Below are positions 23,528-35,200 of a stretch of DNA of 64,000 nt, in pieces. Within the stretch, counting starts at the first letter, position 1, and each line of letters begins with the position of its first letter. Below the pieces are notes generated by a model. The model was not told the origin of the DNA, searched no databases, and was given only the letters and a program-made list of their open reading frames with translations. The position numbers and the translations under genes are program-made. Source of the DNA: Thunnus maccoyii (Eukaryota > Chordata > Actinopteri > Scombriformes > Scombridae); assembly GCF_910596095.1 (NCBI RefSeq), contig NC_056540.1:29236001-29300000 (forward strand). Direction: 5' to 3'.

Positions 23528-24320
23528 GATCATTTGTTCACAGCTTAGGCGTTGTAACATTAAACAAGCAGAAAGCGGACAAAAATCTGCAGTCCATCAG
23601 CTGAGTTTTCACCTTTTTGCTGTGACAAAAAAAAAATCAAAAACACAACACAGGACCGTTTCTGTCCCGTGACAAATGGAAACAGCTGTTTCTCATGGTG
23701 AGTGGTGAAATCCGAGCTCATATTGTGCAGATTTTTCTATCAGTTTTCTTGCTGATTTCCACTTGACTCAGCATTTAGACTGGAAATGGACACCCATCTG
23801 TGTTCTTACATAGAAAAGAGATTATTTTTCCATCTTTTCAGAGTATCTGCTAAATGGTAGAAAAGGACGCCGGACGACCTTGACACCGTCCTTTAAGATC
23901 AGATCGAATCTTCTTAGACATTCAATTGGATTTTTTTTTTAAAACATTTTTTTTTTTTTTTTTTTAAACAGATAACACAAGTGGTTTCGTCTTTCAACAC
24001 TCAAAATGAAAACACAGATGGGAGAAAACTCACAACATGAAAAGTCAGAGAGCGAAAGTTCAAATGAGGAAAAAATCCAACTGAAAGTCAGCATATTCCA
24101 TCCACCTCGTGTCACTTCAGTATGATGCAGGCGGTAAAAAAAAAAAAAAAAAAAAAAACCCAACAAAAGAAACAAAAAAAGTATTGCACTGGTTTGGTGT
24201 GAGTCTATGGATGGGCGGTCATCATATAAATAACAACAACAAGAACCAAACAGTAATACCAATAATAATTGTAACGCTAATAAAAACAGTTCAGACTAAG
24301 GTCCCCCTCCCTCTGCTGTT

Positions 24321-27300
24321 TTACCACTGCTGCCAACTGAAGTCGTCGTTGGATCCGAAGACCAGGAAGAAGCCCAGGATGGTGGCGAAGATGACTACGT
24401 TACCCGTTAGCACGAGCGCGCACGCTCCCCAGGCGATCTGTGAAACAACGCATCAATAATTCAGGTTAACAAATGTTGCTGCCTGCTGCGGCACGTTATT
24501 TAGGCCAAAAAATCTGGTGGATGTCAACAGTTTACAGAACGGTTTCTGTGTGTGTGCTGCTCTACGGTTGTATATTCAGGACACACAGCAGGACGGGATG
24601 TTAACAGCAGCCGTCAGCCAAATGCTAAACAAGTGCTGCGGTTAGTACATCCGTCTGCCCTGTCGGCTCCTCTGATGTGTTGGAAAACAAATAAGTTTAT
24701 GATTATTTTATTGATGTTTCTTCTCTCATAATGGCTTTGAATGTCCAATTAGCACATCTGACTACATTATAATCAAACAGACACCTCAGATTATTTGCTG
24801 CTGTGACTTTTAACTGTCTTTACAGTAAGAACTACACCTGTTGGAGAGGAGCCGAAACCCTGAAAATCTTTAGACTTCTGTGTTTAATTAAGTTCCTTTA
24901 AAGGGGACATATCAAGCTTTTTGTGTTTTTGTCATTTATATGCTGTTATAATGTAAAATGTCCGTGTTAAACATAGTCAAAGTTCCAAAACTTGAGGTGA
25001 ACATATTTAAAAATGCTCCCTGCAAGAAGAAAGCCAGAGCTTCAGCCTGCTCTCAATGCTCCGTTTGAAGTGGGTTTTTTTAAACTTTCCTGATGAAATG
25101 ACATCAGCTTGTCAATGCATGTCTATAAACAGCCGTCTGTTATTTGTTGCTGAGGTTTTTCACATTGTCCACCCTCATATTTCGGATCAGATTCGGGCTC
25201 AAACATGTAGGGATGTATTTGAGAAGTTTCCATTTCAAGTAAAGGACAAGAAAAAGAAGTGAAATCCTACTACTATAGTTTTTTTTAACATAGCCTCCTG
25301 AGCTAGAGGAAGCTTTCTGAAGCTGACCAATCAGAACAGAGTGGGCTCATCGGGAGGGAGGCCTTAAAGAGACAGGAGCTAAAACGGCCTGTTTCAGACA
25401 GAGGCTGAACTGAGGGGCTGCATAAAGAGCCAGTATAAGATAAATAAGGAGTTTTTTTTAACTGTAAATCATGCAACAATATTCCAGAATAAAAATATAC
25501 ACCTGGAAATGTGCATGATACGTCCCCTTTAAACCTGCATTAAATTATTTTTTGGCAACACAACACATTATCATCTTTTAAAGTTAATGATATATAATAT
25601 AATCCATTACAAATAGTAACTTATTAACACATCCAGCAGATACAGAGCAACATTCGTAGTCTTTTGACAAGTACAAGTCCAATGTTCATTCTCATTTTAG
25701 CTGTTTTTGTCTCTCCCAACTCTTAAAAGGAAATATCCACTATGTTCACCAGCTAGTCGCTAACTTTTTATTCCGTTTGATGCCGATAAGGTAGTGAATG
25801 TGGGTTTATCAGAGGTGGACACAAGGTTGATAAGAGCACTTTTACAGTTAAGTTGTAAAAACCAAAACAGTCAGCTGAAGATACTAAAACGCTCCATAAA
25901 GCTGGAGGAAATGGCAGAGGTGGGTGAAAATCATCAGCGGGTTTATCAGTACGTTCAACACCTTTCACATTAGACAGAGCTTTAGATCTTGTCTTGGTTC
26001 TGTAATGAATTAATATTCTGGTATTCTGGTATATTCTCGTGTGTTCAACCAGAGTAAACAGAAAGTTATTTTGAGCTCTACAAGTTCTAGATGTGTCAAG
26101 ATGAAACATGACAGTTTAAGAGGTGAAGTTCCAGTGTGCGCTAATGGTAATAGCAGGAAGTTTCCAACACTTTCCAAGAGATTTTCATGTTTAATTTTGT
26201 ATTTTTTCTTGCAGTAAATTTATGGTAAAGTATGTAGAACAAAGTGAAAAAAAGTCATGTTTTGTTTGATTATGTTGTCACACTTGAGGCGTCCCTCTAG
26301 CTCGCAGTAAGAAGCTACCGTGACTTACTACTTCAGCTCTTGCGAAGACGATGGGCAGGCCGAAGGCTGAAATGACGATGCCCGTCGTGAGGAAGATGGC
26401 CAGCTCTTTGCAGGCGTTGCTGGCCGAGTCTGTGTCGTCGACCACCCTCCGCGAGATGCAGTAAGGGATGGGAGAGAGGATGTAGAAGAAGAGGAGGAAC
26501 AACGGCCAGTATTTGCTGCGAAGAGAGAAAGAGAGAGAGACACAGATGTAAGGGATAAGTACTCTCATGCTGGGATGATAAAGGATGCAGTCAAGTGAAT
26601 CCAAGGATGAAGGAATAACCACTGTTCAGCGCTCAGTACACTATCTAACTTCACAGGTGTTTTTTTTATGAGACTGGAGCTACATTTCTACATTCAAGAC
26701 TCACTAGCTCACATTTTTTACATCAATTCCAATATTGGTATTTGATTTTTAATTTGAAATCTGGTAATTCTATAGCAATAATAAACCTTTTTTGATGATG
26801 ATCAGATTTAAGCCTGGTTATTCAGTGAGACTGAGTTGAACATTAACACAAATACAACTTAAAAAAAAGGTAAGATAAGAACAATAAGACTCAAACATAT
26901 TTCAAAAACATTCAAATAAGTATTATAGCTTAGCTTTCCATTTTTTTTACCCCGTTAAAGGGTTTTTTTTGGGAGTTTTTCCTTATTCGAATCAATGGTC
27001 TGAGGACAGAGGATGTTGTATTGCTCTGCAGACTGTAAAGCCCCCTGAGGCAAATTTGTGATTGGTGATATTGGCCTATAAAAATAAAATTCGCTTGACT
27101 TGACTTGCAGGTCAGTATTAAAGACCCAGCAGCTCATTTTTTTTGCCCCAGAAACCCAAAAGTAAATTAATCCAGTCATGCATTCACGCCTGTATTTAGA
27201 GCTGTAAACCTGTGATGGGATCACCTCAGGTGCATCTGAGCGCCAAGTGTGAACAGTTTGCCTTCACACCACCCACACACACACACACAGGATGTGGTGG

Positions 27301-27470
27301 TGATGGTAGTACTTACTCGTACACAGGGAGGGCACATCCTAGCATGAGGAACATGAGGCCGATGGCCCCTCCAAAGGACAGGCTGATGAGAGCTGAAAGA
27401 GAGACAGAAGAGAGGGGAGGGTCAGCATGAGCGGGGAGAGAGCTTCTTTCTGAATCTGCGTGTGTGTGTG

Positions 27471-27502
<32 letters not shown>

Positions 27503-28084
27503 CAGAGACCCTCAACAATGTGATCATGGCAGCAGCAGGGCCCCTAGCTATTGTATCATGTGATGAATCAGCTGATTTCACGTGTAACAGTTACATTAAC
27601 AATCTAAGCCTTGCTGTGCAATTAAGGGGCTTATTTTAAACTCTGAAAGCAGTGCAGTCATCAAAATAGGCAGCTCAGTTTCAACAAGCACAGCATCTCA
27701 ATTGGCGACTGTGTAATTGCTGAAGTTAAGGTGCAGCTAGCATTAGCTTATTAACGATTACTATTACGTGATAATACCACAAAAGAGGGAGTGTCATTAA
27801 ATACGGTATCATAATGCATTATGTCATGGCTGCAGTAAACTACCATCTTAACGTCGGTGTGTATTTAACTGGGTTGACCGAGACAAGGGAGTGCAAGGTT
27901 TGGAGCTAATGCTAACTGTACTGGCCCCGCGGCTCTACTTCTTCGCCGTTAGCTAGCTGATGATGACAAACGCATCCATCACTCTCCTACACATTTTTGC
28001 CACGGTGACATTAATGGTTCCGGGATTTTGGTGCTTTCGAGAGGAAATGAAAAGTTCAATTCGCTTACCTTTAATCCCGGCCAT
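24321..28084 (-). CDS. leprotl1: leptin receptor overlapping transcript-like 1
   Basis: Four coding exons: 28084-28069, 27392-27317, 26515-26329, 24437-24321 (stop TAA). Splice sites and phases agree and give exactly 131 residues, the usual length of the family. The protein starts [15 protein letters not shown] and ends [10 protein letters not shown], both hallmark ends of LEPROTL1. The choices [15 protein letters not shown] and ANDD-type C-terminus favour LEPROTL1 over its paralogue LEPROT. Four hydrophobic segments lie near residues 7-27, 32-52, 69-89 and 100-121. Family members are Golgi/endosome membrane proteins (Vps55-related) that limit surface levels of receptors such as those for growth hormone and leptin. 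Exon 3 must end at GTA|GTAAGT, one codon beyond an alternative GAA|GTAGTA, to keep the family spacing RAxxIxWGAC. The ATG lies 1.2 kb from that of srp72, head to head. Confidence 0.97.
24898..25532. mobile_element. TTAA-bounded MITE (TTAAAGGGGAC ends)
   Basis: Begins TTAAAGGGGACATATCAAG and ends GATACGTCCCCTTTAA: a 14-bp-class terminal inverted repeat with TTAA on both sides. It is 635 bp with no transposase. It lies in leprotl1 intron 3. A deleted relative is at 15159-15455. Confidence 0.75.
26945..27110 (+). mobile_element. LINE/SINE-type 3' tail
   Basis: Contains GGGAGTTTTTCCTTATTCG, CTGAGGACAGAGGATGTTGT, CCTGAGGCAAATTTGTGATT and ends AATAAAATTCGCTTGACTTG. This is a familiar teleost retroposon 3' end. 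It is in leprotl1 intron 2. Confidence 0.7.
27459..27503. repeat. (GT)n microsatellite
   Basis: TG/GT dinucleotides with one CG interruption, in leprotl1 intron 1 about 70 bp upstream (in transcript order) of the exon 2 acceptor. Confidence 0.9.
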
Positions 28085-29299
28085 TTCTCCTAGACAACAG
28101 CTTGACACACAGCCGTGGTGAATGACAACAGTGCCCCCTCCTCGGCTGACTGAGACTGAACCTCCAACCCTGCCTGCTGTGCTGCCTTCAATGGGCTAGT
28201 ACAAATATCGGAAATATAATAATCTTTACGTAGACGCCACTGAATAAAAATGGTACGCTGAATTAGCGTTTTTATCCCTCCTCCTTTATATTGTTTTGTT
28301 TTTATTGAATGTAAAAAAAAAAGCTTCTTGCGACGGAGCCCCTAAAGTCTCGAAAGGTGACACTCTTTTATCTTGTGCAAACAAGATAAGGACCTTGTGC
28401 AAATAAGTTATTTTCCTGTGTGCACACGATAATAACTTGTTTGATAATCTACTATAAATTCATATGCATCTCTAAATTCAGATGCACAAGGCGCAAGTTT
28501 TATTTTCACCTCGGAATATCATTCAGTGAAATTATTGCTGCTCTTGCACATTAGGAAAAGGAAAAAAATAAAGGGCTGCAGGGCATCCATACGAAAATCC
28601 ATTCATAAATAATTTATAAACATTTGTAACTGCAGACTTAAATTATTTTAAGCAGACCTAATTACTTAGAACATGTGAAACACTAACATATGGACCCATA
28701 ATATGTTTGCACATGTTATTGTCTTGTGCGAACAAGTTATTTTGTTTTCTCAGGCTTATGACCAGCCAATTTCTTACCTGAATGTGTGTGGCTGGACATT
28801 CTTAATTGTTGTATTTCTGTATTTTTAAACTTTGCTTTAAATCGATTTTATCATGCTGATCAATTGCTTTTATGCTGAGGTCAAGCTCCTTGACCTGCCA
28901 TTGTGTATGAAAAGTGCTATACAAATAAAATTGACTTGACTTGACAATCACTGACAAGCATTTGGTCAATTTGTTAAATCTGGCAAACTCATAGCCTGTA
29001 TAAAAATACTCTTTAATATTTACTGAAATCATATTTGCGGACGAAAGTAGAACTTTACAGGTCAGCCATGAAGGCATCATTGATTTGCCTGCGTCATCTC
29101 AGTCAACCGTCAATTGAAAACTATATATCTCCAAAATGTTAACGTGTCATGAAATTTAAAACGATATTGTACTTCACTCGTATTCCTCGGTTGGGAGGTA
29201 ACTATTTATAATTTCACAATTAATTAATTAATATAATTCTTGTTAACCCGGATGTGAACGCATTCTTCTTCCGTCGAGCTAAGAGCCCATTCAGCGAAG
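28085..29299. promoter_or_regulatory. intergenic region shared by leprotl1 and srp72 (head to head)
   Basis: The two start codons face away from each other across 1215 bp. The first 150 bp beside leprotl1 and the last 100 bp beside srp72 are the least AT-rich. The middle holds a retroposon tail (28885-28950) and CTTGTGCAAA/GAACAAGTTATT-like words that recur at 28390-28500 and 28700-28745. No TATA box is placed with confidence. Two separate promoters are more likely than one bidirectional one, given the distance. Confidence 0.45.
28885..28950 (+). mobile_element. short retroposon 3' tail
   Basis: GAAAAGTGCTATACAAATAA followed by AATTGACTTGACTTGAC matches the tail of the copies at 26945-27110 and, reversed, 15960-16110. 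Confidence 0.6.
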
Positions 29300-32200
29300 A
29301 TGGCGAGCGGAGGGGTCTCCGTGGCTTCGCTCTGGACCGAAGTAAACCGCTGCGGGCAGAATGGAGACTACACAAGAGCCTTGAAAGCTCTGACTAAAAG
29401 TAGGAATTAATGTCTAGTCGACGTTGTTCTTATACTCAGCCAGAGTCTGTCCGTTTCACGTGGCTCCAGTTAGTGGGGCTCACTGGCAAAGCAAGGGCCA
29501 GCTGTTAGCATGTGGCTAGGCTAACGGCAGTTGGTCAGCTTCTTGTCAGATCTCACAAACACCGCTTTTGCTTTGTATTCCCAATTATTGCACATAACCG
29601 TGTACTTAAGGGATGTAGCTACACGGCAGCTAATTTCTGTATGTTTTATATGAAGTAATACGTTGATATTTTGCCCCAGAAGTGCGCCGTCGTTTCTTGA
29701 TTAATGACGTGTCCCTAGCCTGTCAGCTAACTTGTCATCAGCTGCAGCAAAAGTACCAATACAGCAATGTATAAATACTCCATTACAAGTAAATGTTCTG
29801 CATGAAAAATCCCGCTTAAGTAAAAGTACATAAGTATTATCAGCTAGATGTAGTTGAACGTATTGTAGTAAAAGTAGTGGTTTGGTCCCTCTGACTGACA
29901 TTATAAGAAATGACATAATGAGATCATTAACACTGAAGCATCAGTGTTAGAGCAGCATGTTACTGTTGTAGCTGCTGGAGGTGTAGCTAGTTTCAACTAC
30001 TTTATATACAGTTAGCTAGTTTAGTCCAGTGGTTCTCAACCTAGGGGTCAGAAGAAAAAAAAGTTCTGATACACAAATCTGTTTTCAGTTTTTGGACTTT
30101 TTCTGTAATCTTTGATTTTTGGTGAAATATTGGATCATTTGAACATTTATTGAAATGAAACCATGTGATAAATTTAGAGGAAAAAACCACTATTTGGTGG
30201 AGCTGTTAACAACTCATAGACATCAGAAATGTGACTCCGACTACACACTGCTTTTTGTAAGACGTCAACAGCCAGAAAGGAAACCACTGGTTTCATCTTT
30301 AACAATATGTTGTATTTTAAAAGCTTGTTATATTATCCATTGTGTCAAATCCTCTTCTGAAAAGTAACTGAAGCTGTCAAATAAATGAAACTATAATATT
30401 TCCCTCTGAAATGTAGCGGAGTGGAAGTACGAAGTAGTAAATACCTGAAAAATGTACTTAAGTACAATACTTGAGTAAATGTACTTAGTAACTTTGACCA
30501 CTGGCTTTCAGACAGCTGCTGCCGAGTCTGTGAAAAGATTTAATAACTCTTCACCTGTCTTTTTAGTATCCCATTTTCATGTTTTTCTCCTCTTTCTCCT
30601 CTATTACAGTTTTGCATGAAAACAGGGACGATGTGACAGCCCTTCACTGTAAAATAGTTTGCCTTGTTCAGAATGGCAGCTTCAAAGAGGCGCTGAATGT
30701 CATGAACACCCACTCAAAAGTACTCGGCAGGTAAATCAACAAACTTTGTTGTGGTTGTTTTCTTTTCTTCTTTCCAAAAAGAGTGAATTTGGCACTAAAA
30801 TTACTCTAATTTTAAAAGATATTGACTTGATTTGACTAATTTGTGCAGCTAAACCTCATATCATCTTAAAATGAATGTTTAAACACAGTTTTGCACAGAA
30901 GGAGGTTTGTGGATTTTGTCCTCCATCACTTGAAAGTACATTATGAATGGATCTCTCTTAATGGCCAGTTTGATCAGGAGGAATGATTACAGCAAGAAAA
31001 ACATGTGTCAATGTTCATTTCAACAAATTATTCAGATTTTCAGTTTACTTTTTCAATTAATCGTTGATAAAATATCAGAAAAATATTGTTCAAACAAAGG
31101 ATAAAAGATAAAAGATATAAAGCAGCCAATCACAATTTTAGAATCTGAAATAAGTAAACATTTGGTGGTTTTGCTGAAATTTCAAAAATGTGCCTAACGA
31201 TAATTTGATTATCAAAATAGTTGCAGATTATTTCACTGTCGATCAACTAATTGCTTAATTGACCCATGATGCCGTTTGCTGGACTCTTTTAGTCAAACAA
31301 GATCAAAACTGGACACAACTTCTCCAGTTACATCATGCTCTACACACTGAACTAAGTAATTATTTCCTACATGCCTTGTTGTTGATGTTTTCTTTTTTTT
31401 TCATCAGTGAGGTTGTGTTTGAGAAGGCGTACTGCGAGTACCGGCTGAACAGAGTGGAAAGTGCCCTGAAGACCATTGAAGGTGCTCCTGAGCAGACAGA
31501 CAAGCTGAAGGAGCTCTACGGTCAAGTGGTGAGACTGTTTGACAAGTAACCAAATGATAATATTACTGAATGCATTTGTTTTGATGACTGTACTGACTGT
31601 ACACACCTCCTTATCGATGTGAAGCATCATGCAAAAGTTGTCCACATGACTAATATGAGCTCTTGAGTCTGCTGATTATTGATATCTAGTATGTTTAAAT
31701 ATAACCAGATACATGATGAAATTCTTATCAATTATAAAAAACATCTAAAATGGCATTTAGACACTGATGAGACCCTTCAGAGCCAAGATATCATCATTAC
31801 TGTCAACCATCCTAAGATATATATTTATAGAGATGTGGTTCAGTAGCATTTTATCTGGGAGATTCTTAAACTGATGTGAGGTGATCAGCTAGATAACGTC
31901 TCCAGTGAAGAGTTGAAAAACACACAGTCCGGTCGCAGCTCTGCAGTGATGTTATGTGTCTTTTTACTCACAAACAATCTTTGGCTGAATAGAGGAACCA
32001 GCTGCACCGGACTAAAGATGAGAAGCCTGCTACCTTTGCATTTTTAATTACCAATGAAAAACAGAGAGGCAAGGCAGGTTTATTTATATAGTACATTTCA
32101 GCAACAGGGCAATTCAAAGTGCTTTACATAAAACATTAAAAGCATCGAGACAGAGTGCAAAAAAAAAACACTGTAAAAGGACATTTAAATATGTTAAAAA

Positions 32201-35200
32201 ACAGTCATTAAAGAGCTGATAGAATAGAAAAAACAAGCTAAAATAGAGTAAGACAGGTATGAAATACCTTTGATTTAATCAAAGGCAGCAGCAAACAGAA
32301 CCGTCTTCAGACTTGATTTAAAAGAACTGAGAGTTGCAGCAGACCTGCTGTTTTGTGGGAGTTTGTTCCAGATATGTGAAGCATAAAAACTGAACACTGG
32401 TTCTCCATGTTTAGTTTTGACTCTGGGGACAGACCAGTCCCAGACCACCTGAGCGGACTGGATGGTTCATAACGTAGCGGCAAATCAGAAATGTATCTTA
32501 GAGAGGAGAGATGAAAGGTTTAATGAGAGATTCGATAGCATCAGACCTCAACAAATCCAAGTATCTTTCTGACCAGGAACCAGCTTTCAGAACCCCAGTC
32601 TCAATATTTATACTAGAATTACCATCAATTAAAGCTTGTAGACAACCAGTGTGGTATTGGCCAATTATCCAATAGTTAGATGTCACTACTTGGACCAAAC
32701 AATTCATAAATTGTTAGCATCAGCCAGACGCTGTTTCTGTCCACTCTTAACAAGAAACTTTCTAATCACTGAAGCTAATAATATTTATTTCCACTTCTTT
32801 TAACTGACTGGGTTTGTCTCTGTTTTCACCGTGCAGTTGTACAGACTGGAACGCTACAACGAGTGCAAGTCTGTCTACACGGATCTGATCAGGAACTCCC
32901 AGGATGAGTACGAGGAGGAGAGGAAGACCAACCTCGCTGCCGTGGTGGCTGCGATGAGTCAGTGGGAGAAGACCCCGGTGGTAAACATCCCTCTACAACA
33001 TTAACATTTTGGGCTTTTTGTTTATATGTTTCCCTGTGTTGTTGATCACGTCTGTGTTAATGTTTAGTCTTTGAACTTAAGGCTCTCTGAGAGAAACTTA
33101 AACCAGTTTTTGTTTAAAGTTAAAATTCCCTTACACTAGGCAAGTATAAAGTGGTTTAGTCACAACACAGAATGTTAATAGATTATTATGTCTCAGTAAC
33201 AGTGTCAACAGGCAGATTGATATGCAAATATTTTGCTTTGTAACTTTAAGATGATGTGTTTTATTTTCCTCTCTGCAGGAAGATTTGGGTCTTCCTGAGT
33301 CGACGTATGAGCTGTGCTACAACGCTGCCTGCGATCTGATTGGCCAGGGACAGCTTACAGAGGCTTTGAATAAACTACAACAAGCAGAAGGTCAGTCCCA
33401 GTCTACCTTCACTGTAAGGGTTTCTATATATATTTTTCTAATTCATTTTCTGATTTGACATTAATTGATTGTTTTTGTTTTTCAGAGCTTTGCAGGATTT
33501 CATTGGCAGATGATTCTGTGAGTGTTTCTACTTTCCTCAAATGCTCGAGTGTCTGTTGAGTTTTGTCTGTTTTTATTTCTTTTGTGTTATTCTTCATCCA
33601 TAAAACACTGGAAGATGCTTCAGAAACAATGATGACAACATAAACTTTTGGGCTTTTATGTTGTTGTGCATTGATTTAGCAAATAATGAAACGGCATGAA
33701 CGAGGACGCTGCATAAAAAAGAAATGTAGTAATTTGTTGGACTTGATGAGCATTGAAAAGGCCTTACGAACTTTCGATTTCCTCTATTAAGAACTCCTGG
33801 TTTTTTACCTTTCGGGGATAATCACCGTCATTGCTGACATTGTTTTTTGCAGGACGTAACTGAGGAAGACATCGAGTCGGAGTTAGCCGTCATCCATTCT
33901 CAGATGGCGTATGTCATGCAGTTACAAGGTCGGACAGAAGAAGCCCTGCAGCTCTACAACCAGGTCATCAAGCTCAAGTGAGTGAAAATGTAATTAGAAA
34001 TGTAATTTAGAAACAAAGGAAATAGTTTAAAAGGCATTTTAAAGACCATATACAAGCTGTAGTTAGGAGTGTTTTAAGTATGTCAACCATTCAGGTGTCA
34101 AATAGATATTCCATAACATGCTCTAATTGTCTGATTTTAATTTTAGACCATCAGATGTGGGGCTGCTCGCTGTGACTGCCAACAATATCATTACAATAAA
34201 CAAGGTGGGTAGATGACAAGATAAACCTCAGATTATCTCTCTTCCAACTAAACACTCTCATTTCTAAAATCCTGAATCGTTGGAATTTGAAAGTGTAATC
34301 CCTTCTGGATCATACGTGTGTGTCCTCGCAGGACCAAAATGTGTTCGACTCAAAGAAAAAGGTGAAGCTGACAAACGCGGAGGGTGTCGAATACAAGCTG
34401 GCGAAGAAGCAGCTGCGGGCCATAGACTTCAACAAAGCCCTGCTGGCGATGTACACTAACCAGGTATGTTACAGCGATGGCTGGTTGGATTTACCAGAAT
34501 CTTAGATGTCATTATGGATCACAAGTTATTCACGGATCACTTTTTGCCGTCGACAGGCCGACCAGTGCAGGAAACTGTCATCCAGCCTTCAGTCTCAGAA
34601 CCCGGGTCACCCGCGACCCGTCCTGATCCAGGTGGCTCAACTGTGCAGAGAGAAGCAGCACAGCAAGGCCATAGAGCTGCTGCAGGTACAGATGACTGCT
34701 GACTGATGTCACCCTGATTCACATCCTAACAAACACAAGTCAGTTTTTAATGTCCTTCAAACGATTCGTCTGGACTGTCAGGCATGAAGATTAAGTGCAA
34801 CAGTTCATCAAGAGTAAGAGTCTACAGCCATGCTAGCAGATCTGTGAGGCTATACTCAGGCTAAGAGGTGCTTTGAGCTAAATGCTAACAATGACAATGC
34901 TAACAGCAATGTTAGGAAGGTGTAACATTTACCATGTTCTCTATCTTTGTTTGGTGTATTAGCATGCTAACATTGCTGCAGCTAAAGAACAAAGTAGAGC
35001 TAACAAATACATCTTTTGACCTGACAATGGCACAAGATTAAATGTCATGTGATCATCAGGTCATCCTGGCGGAAAAGATTATCTGTACTAAATTTCATGG
35101 CAATCTATCCAGTAATTGTTGAGAAATTTCAGTCTGGACGGAAGTGTTTAACTCATCGACAGACAGATGTAGTCATTCCAAGAGCCATGGCTAAATAAAC

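Noticed and set aside
23118-24459. Frames containing long phenylalanine or lysine runs
   Set aside because: They are produced by poly(A) and poly(T) tracts in the presumed leprotl1 3' UTR and flank.
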